DNA of 40,348 nucleotides from Nitrosomonadales bacterium (lineage in GTDB: Bacteria > Pseudomonadota > Gammaproteobacteria > Burkholderiales > Gallionellaceae), in NCBI GenBank assembly GCA_023259065.1, contig JAHFQY010000004.1, positions 1 to 40,348 on the forward strand. The letters are read 5' to 3'. Positions 9,401-18,753 of the stretch are shown here, one piece after another. Every line of letters starts with the position of its first letter. Position 1 is the stretch's first letter. The position numbers were made by a program, and so were the translations under genes. The notes under the pieces were generated by a model, which saw only the letters and a program-made list of their open reading frames with translations, was not told the origin of the DNA and made no database searches.

Positions 9401-10674
9401 ATCTTTGCGTCAACATCACTGTGTTGTGGGGACAAGCGCAACCACTCCAGCACTCCTTCTCCCGCCACCCTGCCGCTGGCAAAGCAGGCTGTGAGCAGAT
9501 ATCCACCCGTGGGAGCTTCCCAGTCCAGCATCTCGCCCGCACAAAACATCCCCGGCAGCGCCTTGAGCATCAGCCGCTCATCCAGCGCCTCGAAGGTCAC
9601 ACCGCCTGCACTGCTGATAGCCTCATCCAGCGGGCGTGGCGCAACCAGGCGCAGCGGCAGCGCTTTGATGGCATGAGCCAGGCGCACAGGGTCGGCAAAC
9701 TCTTCTGCCGCCACGCACTCGCGCAGCAAACCGGTCTGCACGCCCTTGATTCCCACGCGGCTTTGCAAGTGGCTGGAGATGGAGCGTGAGCCGCGCGGAT
9801 GCGACACTTCGGCAGTTACCCGCGCCAGATCCTTGCCCGGGGTCAGGTCGAGATAAACAGTAGCTGAGCCACGGGCTGCAATCTCGTCGCGAATGGGTGC
9901 GGACAAGGCATAGATCAGCCCGCCCTCTATCCCCGTTGCCGTCACTATGCAGTCCCCCTGGCGCCTATGCGTGACACCCGCAGCATCGGTAAAGGTAAGA
10001 ACCACAGCCTTTAACGGCTGGCCGGCAAAGCGCGTGCGGAAGTGCTCGCTCCAGTCTGCGTCAAAGCCGCAGTTGGCCGGACGCAGCGCGGCCACATCCA
10101 CACCGCGCTGCGCCAGCAAGGGTACCCATGCCCCGTCGCTCCCCAGCCGCGCCCAGCTGCCGCCGCCCAGCGCCAGCACCACTGCGTCAGCATGAACGGT
10201 GAACTCACCCTCTGGTGTCTCAAAGCGCAACGCGCCTGCCTCGTCCCAGCCACACCAGCGATGGCGCATATGCAAGCTCACTCCGCTTTCGCGCAGCCTG
10301 TGCAGCCAGGCACGCAACAGCGGTGCGGCCTTCATGTCGCTTGGAAACACGCGGCCTGAGCTGCCCACAAAAGTTTCTATGCCGAGCCCATGTATCCACT
10401 CGCGCAGCGCGTCCGGTGAAAAACTTTCCAGCAACGGCTTGATGTGGAAGCGCCGTGCGCCGTAGCGCTGCAGAAAAGAGTCCAGCGACTCGGAGTGCGT
10501 GATGTTCATGCCGCCCTTGCCCGCCATCAGGAACTTGCGTCCGACCGTGGGCATGGCGTCAAATACATCCACACGCACTCCGCGCTGGCTCAGCATCTCT
10601 GCCGCCATCAGCCCGGCGGGGCCGCCGCCGATGATAGCGACAGAGAATTTTGGTAAAGCGCGGGGTAAAGACAT
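9397..10674 (-). CDS. HI0933/BaiN-like NAD(P)/FAD-dependent flavoprotein
   Basis: This 425-residue protein belongs to the HI0933-like flavoprotein family, probably the TIGR03862-type subgroup. The FAD-binding motif VAIIGGGPAGLMAAEML lies at residues 12-28. It is followed by FLMAGKGGMNITHSE, diagnostic of this family, then VVLALGGGSWARLG and a C-terminal FAD segment, FCAGEMLDWEAPTGGYLL. The substrate of this subgroup is not established. Relatives are annotated as aminoacetone oxidase-like or BaiN. It faces amiC tail to tail and is probably transcribed alone. Confidence 0.9.
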   Translation of the reverse strand: MSLPRALPKFSVAIIGGGPAGLMAAEMLSQRGVRVDVFDAMPTVGRKFLMAGKGGMNITHSESLDSFLQRYGARRFHIKPLLESFSPDALREWIHGLGIETFVGSSGRVFPSDMKAAPLLRAWLHRLRESGVSLHMRHRWCGWDEAGALRFETPEGEFTVHADAVVLALGGGSWARLGSDGAWVPLLAQRGVDVAALRPANCGFDADWSEHFRTRFAGQPLKAVVLTFTDAAGVTHRRQGDCIVTATGIEGGLIYALSAPIRDEIAARGSATVYLDLTPGKDLARVTAEVSHPRGSRSISSHLQSRVGIKGVQTGLLRECVAAEEFADPVRLAHAIKALPLRLVAPRPLDEAISSAGGVTFEALDERLMLKALPGMFCAGEMLDWEAPTGGYLLTACFASGRVAGEGVLEWLRLSPQHSDVDAKI

Positions 10675-10912
10675 AATTTTCTATTGATTGGTTTTGCAAT
10701 TCATCGCAGGAGAGGAAAAGCGCAGCGTTGCCTACGAACTGCATTGCATACATTCATCGCACCGCTTCGCCAAATATTGCACCGCGCGGGCAAACACAAA
10801 CCGCTTGCCCACCCTTGTATCTTTCTCTCCGTGGTGGTTAGCTACTATCACACGAAGTAGAGGAAGCTTGAGCCCACCCTTAAGGCCCGACCTACCGGGC
10901 TTGTTAAGCGCT
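10675..10912. other. Intergenic stretch with fragments of dispersed repeats
   Basis: No gene is seen. GCCCACCCTTGTATCT at about 10806 recurs exactly at about 15193, so this is a genome-dispersed element. At 10882-10902, AAGGCCCG and CGGGCTT form a hairpin without a T tract. It may end the downstream side of the SnoaL-like gene, but the call as a terminator is weak. Confidence 0.5.
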
Positions 10913-11269
10913 TCAATACAATCCGGACACATCGGCAAAGATGAGGTACTCGCTGATCAGCCCACCATCAACCCTGAAGATGTTTGCAAAGGGAATCGTC
11001 AGCGTACTCGAATCATGCCTTGTGTACGTGACCATGCCATGGCAGGTTACCGAATTAGCCATATCCCAAGATTCAGTTATCTCATGCCGGAGTGCTTTGA
11101 TGCTTGAAAAAAAACCATGCACAACGTCACCAACGGCAGCCTTTCCACTGACGGGCTCGGCATTACCAAACCTGAATATCACATCGCCCGAGAGATGATC
11201 CAGAAATGTGTCAAGGTCCTGGCGGTCTATGCTCTCGAATAATGCTTTGAAATGATCCTTTTTACCCAT
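10913..11269 (-). CDS. SnoaL-like / NTF2-fold small protein
   Basis: This 118-residue protein has the SnoaL-like (NTF2 superfamily) pattern. An N-terminal helix HFKALFESIDRQDLDTFLDH leads into a strand, VIFRFGNAEPVSGKAAV, followed by antiparallel strands with VTCHGMVTYTRHDS. The ending is FRVDGGLISEYLIFADVS, the usual last strand of the cone. Family members range from small-molecule isomerases to binding proteins, so no substrate can be named. The ATG at 11269 has AAGGG 8 nt upstream; a TTG two codons earlier is less likely. It lies alone between repeat-rich DNA and cysM. Confidence 0.8.
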   Translation of the reverse strand: MGKKDHFKALFESIDRQDLDTFLDHLSGDVIFRFGNAEPVSGKAAVGDVVHGFFSSIKALRHEITESWDMANSVTCHGMVTYTRHDSSTLTIPFANIFRVDGGLISEYLIFADVSGLY

Positions 11270-11331
11270 CTCCAAATCCCTTCTTGTTAAATTATTTAAC
11301 AGCTATTGCCTACAATCACAGCCTCTCCAAA

Positions 11332-12219
11332 TCACGCCGGAAATACCCCTGTACTCAGATAGCGATCCCCACGATCACACACAATAAACACGATGGTGGC
11401 ATTCTCCACCTGCTGCGAGATGCGCAGCGCCACGGCCAGCGCACCACCGGACGAGATGCCGCAGAAGATGCCCTCTTCGCGCGCCAGGCGGCGCGTCATC
11501 TCTTCGGCCACAGGCTGGCTGACATACTCCAGGCTGTCCACATTCTGGGAGCTGTATATCTTTGGCAAATACGCTTCCGGCCATTTGCGGATGCCGGGAA
11601 TCTGCGCGCCTTCTTCCGGCTGCACGCCGATAATCTTGATTGCCGGATTCACTTCCTTGAAGTAGCGCGAGCAACCCATAAGCGTGCCGGTGGTGCCCAT
11701 ACTGCTAATGAAGTGGGTGATTTGACCATTGGTGTCGCGCCAGATTTCCGGTGCGGTGCCTTCGTAATGGGCCAGCGGGTTATCGGGGTTGGCAAACTGA
11801 TCGAGGATGATGCCGCGCCCTTGATCACGCAGCTTCTCGGCGGTGTCGCGCGCCAGCTCCATGCTGCCGGCCTTGGCGGTAAGGATCAGCTCGGCGCCGA
11901 AGGCGCGCATGGTCTGGCAGCGCTCCACGCTCTGGTTCTCCGGCATCACCAGTATCATCTTGTAGCCGCGCATGGCTGCGGCCATGGCCAAGGCAATGCC
12001 TGTGTTGCCGCTGGTCGCCTCGATCAGCGTGTCGCCCGGCTTGATGTCGCCGCGCGCCTCGGCCTTGCTGATCATCGAAAGGGCCGGCCTGTCTTTTACC
12101 GAGCCGGCGGGATTGTTGCCTTCCAGCTTGGCCAGGATGGTGTTGCTGGTTGCGCCGGGGATGCGCTTGAGCTTGACCAGCGGGGTGTTGCCGACAAAAT
12201 CTTCGAGGGAGTGATACAT
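11332..12219 (-). CDS. cysM: Cysteine synthase B (O-acetylserine sulfhydrylase)
   Basis: This 295-residue PLP enzyme makes cysteine from O-acetylserine and sulfide or thiosulfate. The PLP lysine is Lys42 in NPAGSVKDRPA. The substrate/phosphate loop TSGNTG is at 69-74, and VMPENQSVERCQTMRAFGA follows. The spacing and the C-terminal VFIVCDRGDRYLSTGVF match CysM better than CysK. CAGGAAAG lies about 9 nt before the ATG. It is not in an obvious operon; a palindromic repeat lies between it and divergent pepN. Confidence 0.95.
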   Translation of the reverse strand: MYHSLEDFVGNTPLVKLKRIPGATSNTILAKLEGNNPAGSVKDRPALSMISKAEARGDIKPGDTLIEATSGNTGIALAMAAAMRGYKMILVMPENQSVERCQTMRAFGAELILTAKAGSMELARDTAEKLRDQGRGIILDQFANPDNPLAHYEGTAPEIWRDTNGQITHFISSMGTTGTLMGCSRYFKEVNPAIKIIGVQPEEGAQIPGIRKWPEAYLPKIYSSQNVDSLEYVSQPVAEEMTRRLAREEGIFCGISSGGALAVALRISQQVENATIVFIVCDRGDRYLSTGVFPA

Positions 12220-12332
12220 AGATTTCTTTCCTGATTTCCAATTTCAGCATGATAACTGGGCTGCTGCAAAACAGCGAGACGGGTTTGGTTGTTGCGATAA
12301 ACTCAAATCATCCATCAGGACAGAGCCCCCTT

Positions 12333-12379
12333 GTAGGAGAACGCCCTGCGTGCGATTCGCGTGCAGGGCACGCTCCTAC
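12333..12379. repeat. REP-like palindrome with GTAGGAG ends
   Basis: The arms GTAGGAG...GCCCTGC and GCAGGGC...CTCCTAC form a 47-bp imperfect hairpin between divergent cysM and pepN. Short palindromes starting GTAGGAG are common dispersed elements in proteobacteria. It has no T tract. Confidence 0.75.
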
Positions 12380-12499
12380 CTCCGACTAAGGGAGATCGAG
12401 TCAGGTAATGGGTAATTACGGCTCACGCAACAAATTGTCCCGCCTAGCCAACACACAGGTAAAATTCAACCCATTCAATTTCCAGCGGAGCCACTGCAC

Positions 12500-15154
12500 A
12501 TGACCAGCAATACGCCCAAGACCATTTTTCGTCACGAATACACTGCCCCGTCTTACTGGGTAAACACCGTGGAGATGGGCTTTGACCTTGACCCGGCTGC
12601 CACGCGCGTGGCCACGCGCATCACCCTGCAGCGCAACCCACAGGCCAAGAGCCACACCATAGAACTGCTGGGCGAGAGCGTGAAACTGGTGGCTTTGCGC
12701 ATGAATGGAAAATTGCTCAAGAAACGCGACTACACACTGGAAGAGGGCAAGCTGCGCATCACCGATGCAGCGGATGAGGTCACGCTGGAAATCGAGACGC
12801 TGATCAAGCCGGAGAAGAATACTTCGCTGATGGGGCTGTATGTATCCAACAGCAATTTCTTCACCCAGTGCGAGGCCGAGGGCTTCCGCAAGATCACTTA
12901 TTTCCCTGACCGCCCGGACGTGATGGCCAAGTACACGGTGATGCTGCGCGCGGACAAGAAAAAATATCCGGTGCTGCTGTGCAACGGCAACCTGGTCGAA
13001 CAGGGTGACCTGCCCAAGGGCCGCCACTATGCCAAGTGGGAAGACCCGTTCAAGAAGCCGTCCTACCTGTTTGCGCTGGTGGCGGGCAAGCTGGTGTGCC
13101 AGGAAGAAAAATTCAAACTGGACTCGGGCCGCAAGGTACTGTTGCAGGTGTGGGTGGAACCGGGCAATCTGGACAAGACCCAGCACGCGATGGAGTCGCT
13201 CAAGCACAGCATACGCTGGGACCAGCAGCGCTTCGGTCTGGAGCTGGACCTGGATCGTTTCATGATCGTGGCAGTGAGCGACTTCAACATGGGCGCCATG
13301 GAAAACAAGGGCCTCAACATCTTCAACACCAAGTATGTGCTAGCCAACCCCAGCATCGCCACCGACACCGATTACGCCAACATCGAGGCCGTGGTGGGCC
13401 ACGAGTACTTCCATAACTGGACCGGCAACCGCGTCACCTGCCGCGACTGGTTCCAGCTGTCGCTGAAGGAAGGCCTCACCGTATTCCGCGACCAGGAATT
13501 TTCAGCCGACATGGTGGGCACGCCCAGCGGGCGCGCAGTCAAGCGCATCGAGGATGTGCGCGTGCTGCGCCAGCACCAGTTCTCCGAAGACGCCGGCCCG
13601 ATGGCACATCCAGTGCGGCCCGACAGCTATGTGGAGATCAACAATTTCTACACCGTCACCATTTATGAAAAAGGTGCCGAGGTGGTGCGCATGTACCAGA
13701 CCCTGCTCGGCCGCGAAGGCTTCCGCAAGGGCATGGATTTGTATTTTGCGCGCCACGATGGGCAAGCGGTTTCCTGCGACGATTTCCGCGATGCCATGGC
13801 ATCCAGCAGCGGGCGCGACCTGAGCCAGTTTGAGCGCTGGTACAGCCAGTCCGGCACACCCAGGGTGCAGGCGCAAGGCAAATACGATGCAGAACAGCAA
13901 ACCTATGAGTTGACGCTAAGCCAATCGTGCAAACCGACGGCAGGGCAAAAAGACAAGCATCCCTTCCACATTCCCGTCGCCGTGGGCCTGCTGGATGCAC
14001 AGGGCCGCGACATGCCCTTGCACCTGCACGGCGCACCTTTCGCCGTCACATCCCCAAGCACCTGCGTGCTGGAGCTAACCAAGAGCAAACAGACTTTCCT
14101 GTTCACTCAGGTCACGCGCAAGCCCACCCCCTCGCTGCTGCGCAATTTCTCCGCGCCGGTGGAGCTGGAATACAGCTATACGGAAGACGAGCTGGCACAC
14201 CTGATGGCGCACGACAGCGATGCCTTCAACCGTTGGGAAGCCGCACAGCGCCTGGCTACACAGCGCCTGCTGAAATTCATCGCGCAGGTGCAGAAGGGCG
14301 AGCAGCTGGTTCTGGATGAAGCTTTTATCGACGCCATGCGCGCCACGCTCAACGACGAGACACTGGATCCTGCCTTCCGCGAGGTAATGCTCACCTTGCC
14401 CTCCGAGCTCATGCTGGCCGAGCAGTGCGAGGTGATAGACCCGCATGCCATCCGCACTGCGCGCAAGTTCATGCGCGAGACCCTGTCGGAAAAACTCAAG
14501 GCGGATTTCATCGCTGCCTACGAGAGCAACCTCACGCCCGGCAAATACAGCGCAGATGCCCTATCCGCGGGCAAGCGCGGACTGAAGAACCTGAGCCTCG
14601 CCTACCTGCTGGGCTGGCAGGACGACAGCACACAGGAGCTGGCGCTGGCACAGGTGAATGCCGCCGACAACATGACCGATCGCCTGGCCGCACTGATGGG
14701 GCTGGTGAATAGCGGCAGCAAAAACGCAGCCGAACCGCTCAAAGAGTTCTATCAGGATTTCAAGAACGAGGCGCTGGTCGTCGACAAGTGGTTCAGCCTG
14801 CAGGCCGTGGCAGCGCCCACCGATGTCAAAGCCGTGCGCAAGCTGATGCAGCATCCCGCCTTCACCCTGAAGAACCCCAACCGTGCGCGCAGCCTGATTT
14901 TCAGCTTCTGCAACGGCAACCCGGCGCAATTGCACGCACTGGATGGCAGCGGCTACGCCTTCTGGGCAGAATGCGTAGTCGCCCTCAACGCGCTCAACCC
15001 GCAAGTCGCCGCACGCCTGGTGCGCACGCTGGACCACTGGAAGAAATATCAGCCTGCACTGCGCAAGCAGATGCAGGCTGCGTTGCAGAAAGTGGCGAAG
15101 GCCAAGGGCCTGTCCAAGGATGTGCATGAGCTGGTGGTCAAGGCGCTGGCGTAA
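12500..15154 (+). CDS. pepN: Aminopeptidase N
   Basis: This 884-residue M1 metallopeptidase removes N-terminal residues from peptides in the cytoplasm. The substrate-anchoring GAMEN lies at residues 265-269. The zinc motif HEYFH is at 301-305, with the third ligand Glu324 in LKEGL. YEKGAEVVRMYQTLLG carries the catalytic Tyr region. Beta-sandwich and helical C-terminal parts follow, and the length is normal for the E. coli-type enzyme. GGAG stands 10 nt upstream of the ATG. It appears to be a single-gene unit, with repeats at both ends. Confidence 0.97.
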   Translation: MTSNTPKTIFRHEYTAPSYWVNTVEMGFDLDPAATRVATRITLQRNPQAKSHTIELLGESVKLVALRMNGKLLKKRDYTLEEGKLRITDAADEVTLEIETLIKPEKNTSLMGLYVSNSNFFTQCEAEGFRKITYFPDRPDVMAKYTVMLRADKKKYPVLLCNGNLVEQGDLPKGRHYAKWEDPFKKPSYLFALVAGKLVCQEEKFKLDSGRKVLLQVWVEPGNLDKTQHAMESLKHSIRWDQQRFGLELDLDRFMIVAVSDFNMGAMENKGLNIFNTKYVLANPSIATDTDYANIEAVVGHEYFHNWTGNRVTCRDWFQLSLKEGLTVFRDQEFSADMVGTPSGRAVKRIEDVRVLRQHQFSEDAGPMAHPVRPDSYVEINNFYTVTIYEKGAEVVRMYQTLLGREGFRKGMDLYFARHDGQAVSCDDFRDAMASSSGRDLSQFERWYSQSGTPRVQAQGKYDAEQQTYELTLSQSCKPTAGQKDKHPFHIPVAVGLLDAQGRDMPLHLHGAPFAVTSPSTCVLELTKSKQTFLFTQVTRKPTPSLLRNFSAPVELEYSYTEDELAHLMAHDSDAFNRWEAAQRLATQRLLKFIAQVQKGEQLVLDEAFIDAMRATLNDETLDPAFREVMLTLPSELMLAEQCEVIDPHAIRTARKFMRETLSEKLKADFIAAYESNLTPGKYSADALSAGKRGLKNLSLAYLLGWQDDSTQELALAQVNAADNMTDRLAALMGLVNSGSKNAAEPLKEFYQDFKNEALVVDKWFSLQAVAAPTDVKAVRKLMQHPAFTLKNPNRARSLIFSFCNGNPAQLHALDGSGYAFWAECVVALNALNPQVAARLVRTLDHWKKYQPALRKQMQAALQKVAKAKGLSKDVHELVVKALA

Positions 15155-15239
15155 ATTCGCACAGCTTGTGCAGGATGGGCAGAAGCACAGCGTTGCCCAC
15201 CCTTGTATCTACAGGATTGGTGCACCCACACACTCTTCC

Positions 15240-15313
15240 GTAGGTCGGGTTAGGCCGCAAGCCGTAACCCGACAATTCGTGCCGTCTGGTTACGCTACGC
15301 TAACACGACCTAC
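15240..15313. repeat. Palindromic repeat with GTAGGTCGGGTTAG ends
   Basis: The left arm GTAGGTCGGGTTAG (15240-15253) pairs, with one mismatch, with CTAACACGACCTAC (15300-15313). An inner hairpin GGTTAGGCCGCAAGCCGTAACC sits on the left side. The inner core is nearly the same as in the element at 29216-29315, so both belong to one dispersed family. Just upstream, at about 15168-15200, GGGCA/TGCCC arms form a second small hairpin. Confidence 0.8.
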
Positions 15314-15345
15314 AAAACTCAATAACATCTGGAGAAATAAGCATT

Positions 15346-15726
15346 ATGAGGATTAGTCGCGCAATTTTAGGCCTTTGTCTTATCGGCATTGCTATTACAG
15401 CAGTGCCAGTTTGGCTGGACAATCCGGTTGCCGTTGTTATTTCTATCGTGTGTACATTTCTCGGTCTTGGGGCAATGGGCGGCATTTCAGGAATTTTTTC
15501 CAAAAGTGTTGGGCAAATGTTCCTTGAGCGCGCCTCCAAGAAGGCATTGTCAATATCAACTCATGCCCCTAGCACCGACCTTCAGCATCTCGCCGAGGAG
15601 GAGTTTAAACGGAATGCGGATTTTCAAAATGAATGCCTGAAACTTGAAACCGAGCTAAGGGAAATAGCAGAAAAAAAGATATCTCAAGAGATGTCGGAAG
15701 GGGAAAACCCACGCAGGGTGCAATAA
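15346..15726 (+). CDS. Small two-helix membrane protein of unknown function
   Basis: I do not recognise this 126-residue protein. Residues 5-23 and 27-50 are two hydrophobic segments separated by a short WLDNP turn, likely a membrane hairpin. Residues 60-126 are charged, Glu/Lys-rich and probably a helix or coiled coil in the cytoplasm (LAEEEFKRNADFQNECLKLE). GGAGA precedes the ATG at somewhat long spacing. The composition is more AT-rich than pepN. No partner gene is adjacent: a palindrome lies upstream and the hldD terminator downstream. The reading frame, ribosome site and coherent topology support a real gene. Confidence 0.7.
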   Translation: MRISRAILGLCLIGIAITAVPVWLDNPVAVVISIVCTFLGLGAMGGISGIFSKSVGQMFLERASKKALSISTHAPSTDLQHLAEEEFKRNADFQNECLKLETELREIAEKKISQEMSEGENPRRVQ

Positions 15727-15798
15727 ACGTAGCGCATTGCACCCAATGTTGGTGGAAACACATGCTGCGCACTGCAAAATTCACCCAGCTTGTACAAC

Positions 15799-15831
15799 AA
15801 AAAACCCCACACGGTCTGCGCCGGACGGGGT
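15799..15831 (-). terminator. Rho-independent terminator of the hldD operon
   Basis: Read on the minus strand, an ACCCCGTCCGG / CCGTGTGGGGT stem with small bulges is followed directly by TTTTTT. It stands 39 nt after the hldD stop and ends the long leftward gene run. Confidence 0.8.
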
Positions 15832-15869
15832 TCTCAGACAGCCTGCAACAGTGGCTGGTTCAGTAACGC

Positions 15870-16868
15870 TTATTTCGCCTTGCTCAGCAGGTAGTTCACA
15901 TAACGCCCGGTGCCCTGCTCCACATTCAGGAAAGGCTCCTTGTAGCCCACCTCGCGCAGTGCGCCGATATCGGCCTGGGTGTAGCTCTGGTACTTGCCCT
16001 TCAACTGCTCGGGGAAGGAGATGTAGCGTATAAGTTGCTGCTGGTGCATCTGCTCCAGCGACAGCTTGCCCTCGCCCTTCGCTGCGCGCAAGGCATTGAT
16101 GGTGGCCACGGCCACGTCGTTGAAGCTCTGCGCCTGGCCGGTGCCGAGGTTGAAAATGCCGGACTGGCTGGGGTGATCGAGGAAATGCATGTTGACCCTG
16201 GCCACGTCTTCCACCGACACGAAGTCGCGCAGCTGGCCGCCGTTGGCATAGCCGTCGCAGCCCTCAAACAGCTTTACATAGCCTTCGGCGCGATACTGGT
16301 GGAAGAAGTGGTAGGCCACCGAGGCCATGCGGCCCTTGTGCTGTTCGCGCGTGCCGTACACGTTGAAGTAGCGCAGGCCGACAATCTGCGAGCTGCGCTT
16401 GTGCCAGCGGCGGCGCACGATCTGGTCGAACAGGAATTTGGAATAGGCGTATACATTGAGCGGTGACTCGAATTCGCGGCTTTCCTTGAAGTTGGGGCCC
16501 GAACCGTAAACGGACGCGGACGAGGCGTACAGGAAAGGCACTTCCTCGTTCTGGCAGAAATTCAGCAGATCGAGCGAGTACTGGTAGTTGTTCTGCATCA
16601 TGTAACGGCCATCGGTTTCCATGGTGTCGGAACATGCCCCCTGATGCAGCACGGCGCTGACGATGCCGTCGAACATACCGCCATTGAGCTTCTCGATAAA
16701 GTCTTCCTTGCTCATGTAGTCGGCAATGTCGCAGTCCACCAGGTTCCTGAACTTGTCCGCCTGCTTGAGATTGTCCACCGCGATGATGTCGGTCACGCCC
16801 CTGTCATTCAGCGCCTTGACCAGATTGGAACCGATAAAACCTGCTGCACCTGTAACGATGTAATACAT
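15870..16868 (-). CDS. hldD: ADP-L-glycero-D-manno-heptose 6-epimerase
   Basis: HldD (RfaD) epimerises the ADP-heptose used for the lipopolysaccharide inner core. The 332-residue short-chain dehydrogenase-like protein begins [16 protein letters not shown], with the NAD(P)-binding GxxGxxG at residues 7-13. A Ser-rich ASSASVYG segment is at 115-122 and the catalytic Tyr140-x-x-x-Lys144 lies in YAYSK. The ATG at 16868 has AAGGGG 8 nt upstream; the longer open frame upstream is only low-complexity repeat. It is the last gene of the leftward run and follows rfaE1 of the same pathway after a 218-bp repeat-filled gap. Confidence 0.96.
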   Translation of the reverse strand: MYYIVTGAAGFIGSNLVKALNDRGVTDIIAVDNLKQADKFRNLVDCDIADYMSKEDFIEKLNGGMFDGIVSAVLHQGACSDTMETDGRYMMQNNYQYSLDLLNFCQNEEVPFLYASSASVYGSGPNFKESREFESPLNVYAYSKFLFDQIVRRRWHKRSSQIVGLRYFNVYGTREQHKGRMASVAYHFFHQYRAEGYVKLFEGCDGYANGGQLRDFVSVEDVARVNMHFLDHPSQSGIFNLGTGQAQSFNDVAVATINALRAAKGEGKLSLEQMHQQQLIRYISFPEQLKGKYQSYTQADIGALREVGYKEPFLNVEQGTGRYVNYLLSKAK

Positions 16869-16889
16869 TTTTTTTACCCCTTTAAAAAT

Positions 16890-16982
16890 CGGTGAAAGGT
16901 GAAACTTGAAAATCAGTGAATAGTGAAACGTGAAAAGTGATGCCCACCCGGCGCTTTGCGCCACCCTCCCTGCCGGGAGGGT
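16890..16982. repeat. GTGAAA-rich stretch and twin hairpins before the heptanucleotide array
   Basis: 16890-16939 holds scattered GTGAAA and GTGAAACGTGAAA units, the complement of the TTTCACG array at 16984-17081. Between them are two perfect small hairpins: GGCGC-TTT-GCGCC (16950-16962) and ACCCTCCC-TGCC-GGGAGGGT (16963-16982). In the transcript running from rfaE1 to hldD, the array and these units can pair into one long stem ahead of the hldD ribosome site. Confidence 0.75.
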
Positions 16983-16983
16983 T

Positions 16984-17081
16984 ACGTTTCACGTTTCACG
17001 TTTCACATTTCACGTTTCACGTTTCACATTTCACGTTTCACATTTCACGTTTCACATTTCACGTTTCACATTTCACGTTTC
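16984..17081. repeat. 14-copy heptanucleotide tandem array (ACRTTTC)
   Basis: Fourteen 7-bp units follow without a break: nine ACGTTTC and five ACATTTC, the latter alternating with ACGTTTC over the second half. The array ends 5 bp from the rfaE1 stop codon. It lies in the untranslated gap between rfaE1 and hldD, so changes in copy number would alter RNA spacing or folding, not a protein. Confidence 0.95.
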
Positions 17082-17086
17082 TCTTG

Positions 17087-18034
17087 TCACTCATCACTTT
17101 TCAAATCCTGCACAATCTCGTCGCGCGACACCATCGCGGTGCCCAGTTTGCCCACCACGATGCCCGCGGCACGGTTGGCAATATGCACCGCATCGGCCCA
17201 TGCTGCTCCACATGCCAGCATCACCGCCAGGGTGGCAATCACGGTATCTCCGGCGCCGCTGACATCGAAAACTTCGCGCGTTTGCGTGGGCACATGCAGC
17301 ACTTCGTTGGCACGATACAAGCTCATGCCCTCTTCACTGCGTGTGACCAGCAGGGCATCCAGCTGCAACTCGGTGCGCAGGCGCTCGGCCTTGCCGCCCA
17401 GCTCTTCCTCGTTTTTCCAGCCGCCCGCCACTTCGCGGAATTCGCTGCGATTGGGTGTCAGCACGGTGGCGCCGCGATAGCGAGCGTAGTCGTCGCCCTT
17501 GGGATCAACCAGTACCGGCTTGCCTGCCGCGCGCGCCATGCTGATCATTTCGGCGATATGGGTCAGGCCACCCTTGCCGTAGTCGGACAGAATCACCACA
17601 TCCGCATCCTTGAGCTTGCTGCGGAAATCTTCCAGCTTGGCTTTCAGCACTTCATGGCTGGGCTGTGTCTCGAAATCAATGCGTAACAGCTGTTGCTGCA
17701 GCGCCACGGCGCGCAGCTTGATGGTGGTGGAGATGGTCGCATCGCGGTGCAGCATGGCTGTCACATTGGGATGCTGAACCAGCAGCTTCTCCAGGCACAC
17801 GCCCGCCTCGTCATCGCCCACCACCGAGAGCAGTGTGCAGTGCGCGCCCAGTGAAGCAATATTGCGCGCCACGTTGGCGGCGCCACCAGGGCGCTCATCC
17901 ACACGATTGACCTTGAGCACCGGCACCGGCGCTTCCGGCGAAATGCGTGTCACATCGCCAAACCAGTAGCGATCCAGCATGACATCACCCACCACCAACA
18001 CTCTTGCCTTATCGAATGACGGCAACAAACTCAT
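17087..18034 (-). CDS. rfaE1: D-glycero-beta-D-manno-heptose-7-phosphate kinase
   Basis: This 315-residue PfkB-family sugar kinase phosphorylates heptose-7-phosphate at C1 on the way to ADP-heptose for the lipopolysaccharide core. It begins [20 protein letters not shown]. It has the [16 protein letters not shown] substrate motif and the C-terminal PfkB signature [14 protein letters not shown] with the catalytic Asp. It contains only the kinase half of HldE: there is no nucleotidyltransferase domain, so the RfaE2/HldC part must be encoded elsewhere. Its ATG overlaps the pyrF stop (ATGA), so it is likely translated by coupling. Confidence 0.94.
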   Translation of the reverse strand: MSLLPSFDKARVLVVGDVMLDRYWFGDVTRISPEAPVPVLKVNRVDERPGGAANVARNIASLGAHCTLLSVVGDDEAGVCLEKLLVQHPNVTAMLHRDATISTTIKLRAVALQQQLLRIDFETQPSHEVLKAKLEDFRSKLKDADVVILSDYGKGGLTHIAEMISMARAAGKPVLVDPKGDDYARYRGATVLTPNRSEFREVAGGWKNEEELGGKAERLRTELQLDALLVTRSEEGMSLYRANEVLHVPTQTREVFDVSGAGDTVIATLAVMLACGAAWADAVHIANRAAGIVVGKLGTAMVSRDEIVQDLKSDE

Positions 18035-18753
18035 GCCCTGTCTCCTATCTCTTGGGAAATACTCTGCAAGGCCAGCAGCGGATCTGCCGCCTTGGTAATG
18101 GGGCGTCCTATCACCAGATAGCTGGCGCCGCTTTGCAGCGCAGCACGCGGCGTCATGATGCGCGACTGGTCATCAGCGGCGGCATCTGCCGGGCGTATGC
18201 CGGGGGTGACCAGGCAAAATTGGCTGCCGCAGTGCTGGCGCAACAATGCGGCTTCCTGCGCCGAACACACCACACCATCGAGGCCGCTGTCGCGCGCCAG
18301 CGTGGCCAGACGCAGCACCATCTCGGCAGGCGTGGCATTGATGCCGATACCGGCCAGGTCTTCCTGCGCCATGCTGGTGAGCACGGTCACGGCAATCAGC
18401 TTGGGTGGACGGCTGCTGGCAGCCACCGCATCGCGCGCGGCTTCCATCATGCGGCGGCCGCCCAGCGCGTGCACATTCACCATCCACACCCCAAGGCTGG
18501 CCGCAGCCTTGCACGCTTGTGCTGTGGTATTGGGAATGTCGTGGAATTTCAGGTCGAGGAAAACCTCAAAGCCGCGCTGCATCAGCTGCTCAACCAGTTT
18601 GGGGCCGGCAACAGTAAACAGCTCCTTGCCCACTTTCAGGCGGCACAGGCCGGGGTCCAGACGCGCAACCAGATCCAGCGCTGCTTGCGCCTCAGGGTAG
18701 TCGAGGGCGACGATGATTTTGGGATCGTTCATATGATTTTTTGAATCGTTCAT
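18031..18753 (-). CDS. pyrF: Orotidine 5'-phosphate decarboxylase
   Basis: PyrF converts OMP to UMP in pyrimidine synthesis. The 240-residue TIM-barrel protein has IIVALDYP (Asp18), Lys40 in CRLKVGKE and the catalytic tetrad motif [10 protein letters not shown] (Asp67, Lys69, Asp72). It also has the later ATPGIR-type phosphate loop ([10 protein letters not shown]). Two starts are possible. The ATG at 18753 overlaps the lapB stop as ATGA and fits coupling; a second ATG seven codons in (18732) would give the usual [13 protein letters not shown]. pyrF downstream of lapAB is a common arrangement in proteobacteria. Confidence 0.95.
   Translation of the reverse strand: MNDSKNHMNDPKIIVALDYPEAQAALDLVARLDPGLCRLKVGKELFTVAGPKLVEQLMQRGFEVFLDLKFHDIPNTTAQACKAAASLGVWMVNVHALGGRRMMEAARDAVAASSRPPKLIAVTVLTSMAQEDLAGIGINATPAEMVLRLATLARDSGLDGVVCSAQEAALLRQHCGSQFCLVTPGIRPADAAADDQSRIMTPRAALQSGASYLVIGRPITKAADPLLALQSISQEIGDRA

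Noticed and set aside
10882-10902. Rho-independent terminator for the SnoaL-like gene
   Set aside because: The stem is good but there is no T run on either strand, so it was left as a hairpin in the intergenic note.
16984-17081. CRISPR array
   Set aside because: The units are 7 bp and contiguous, with no spacers.
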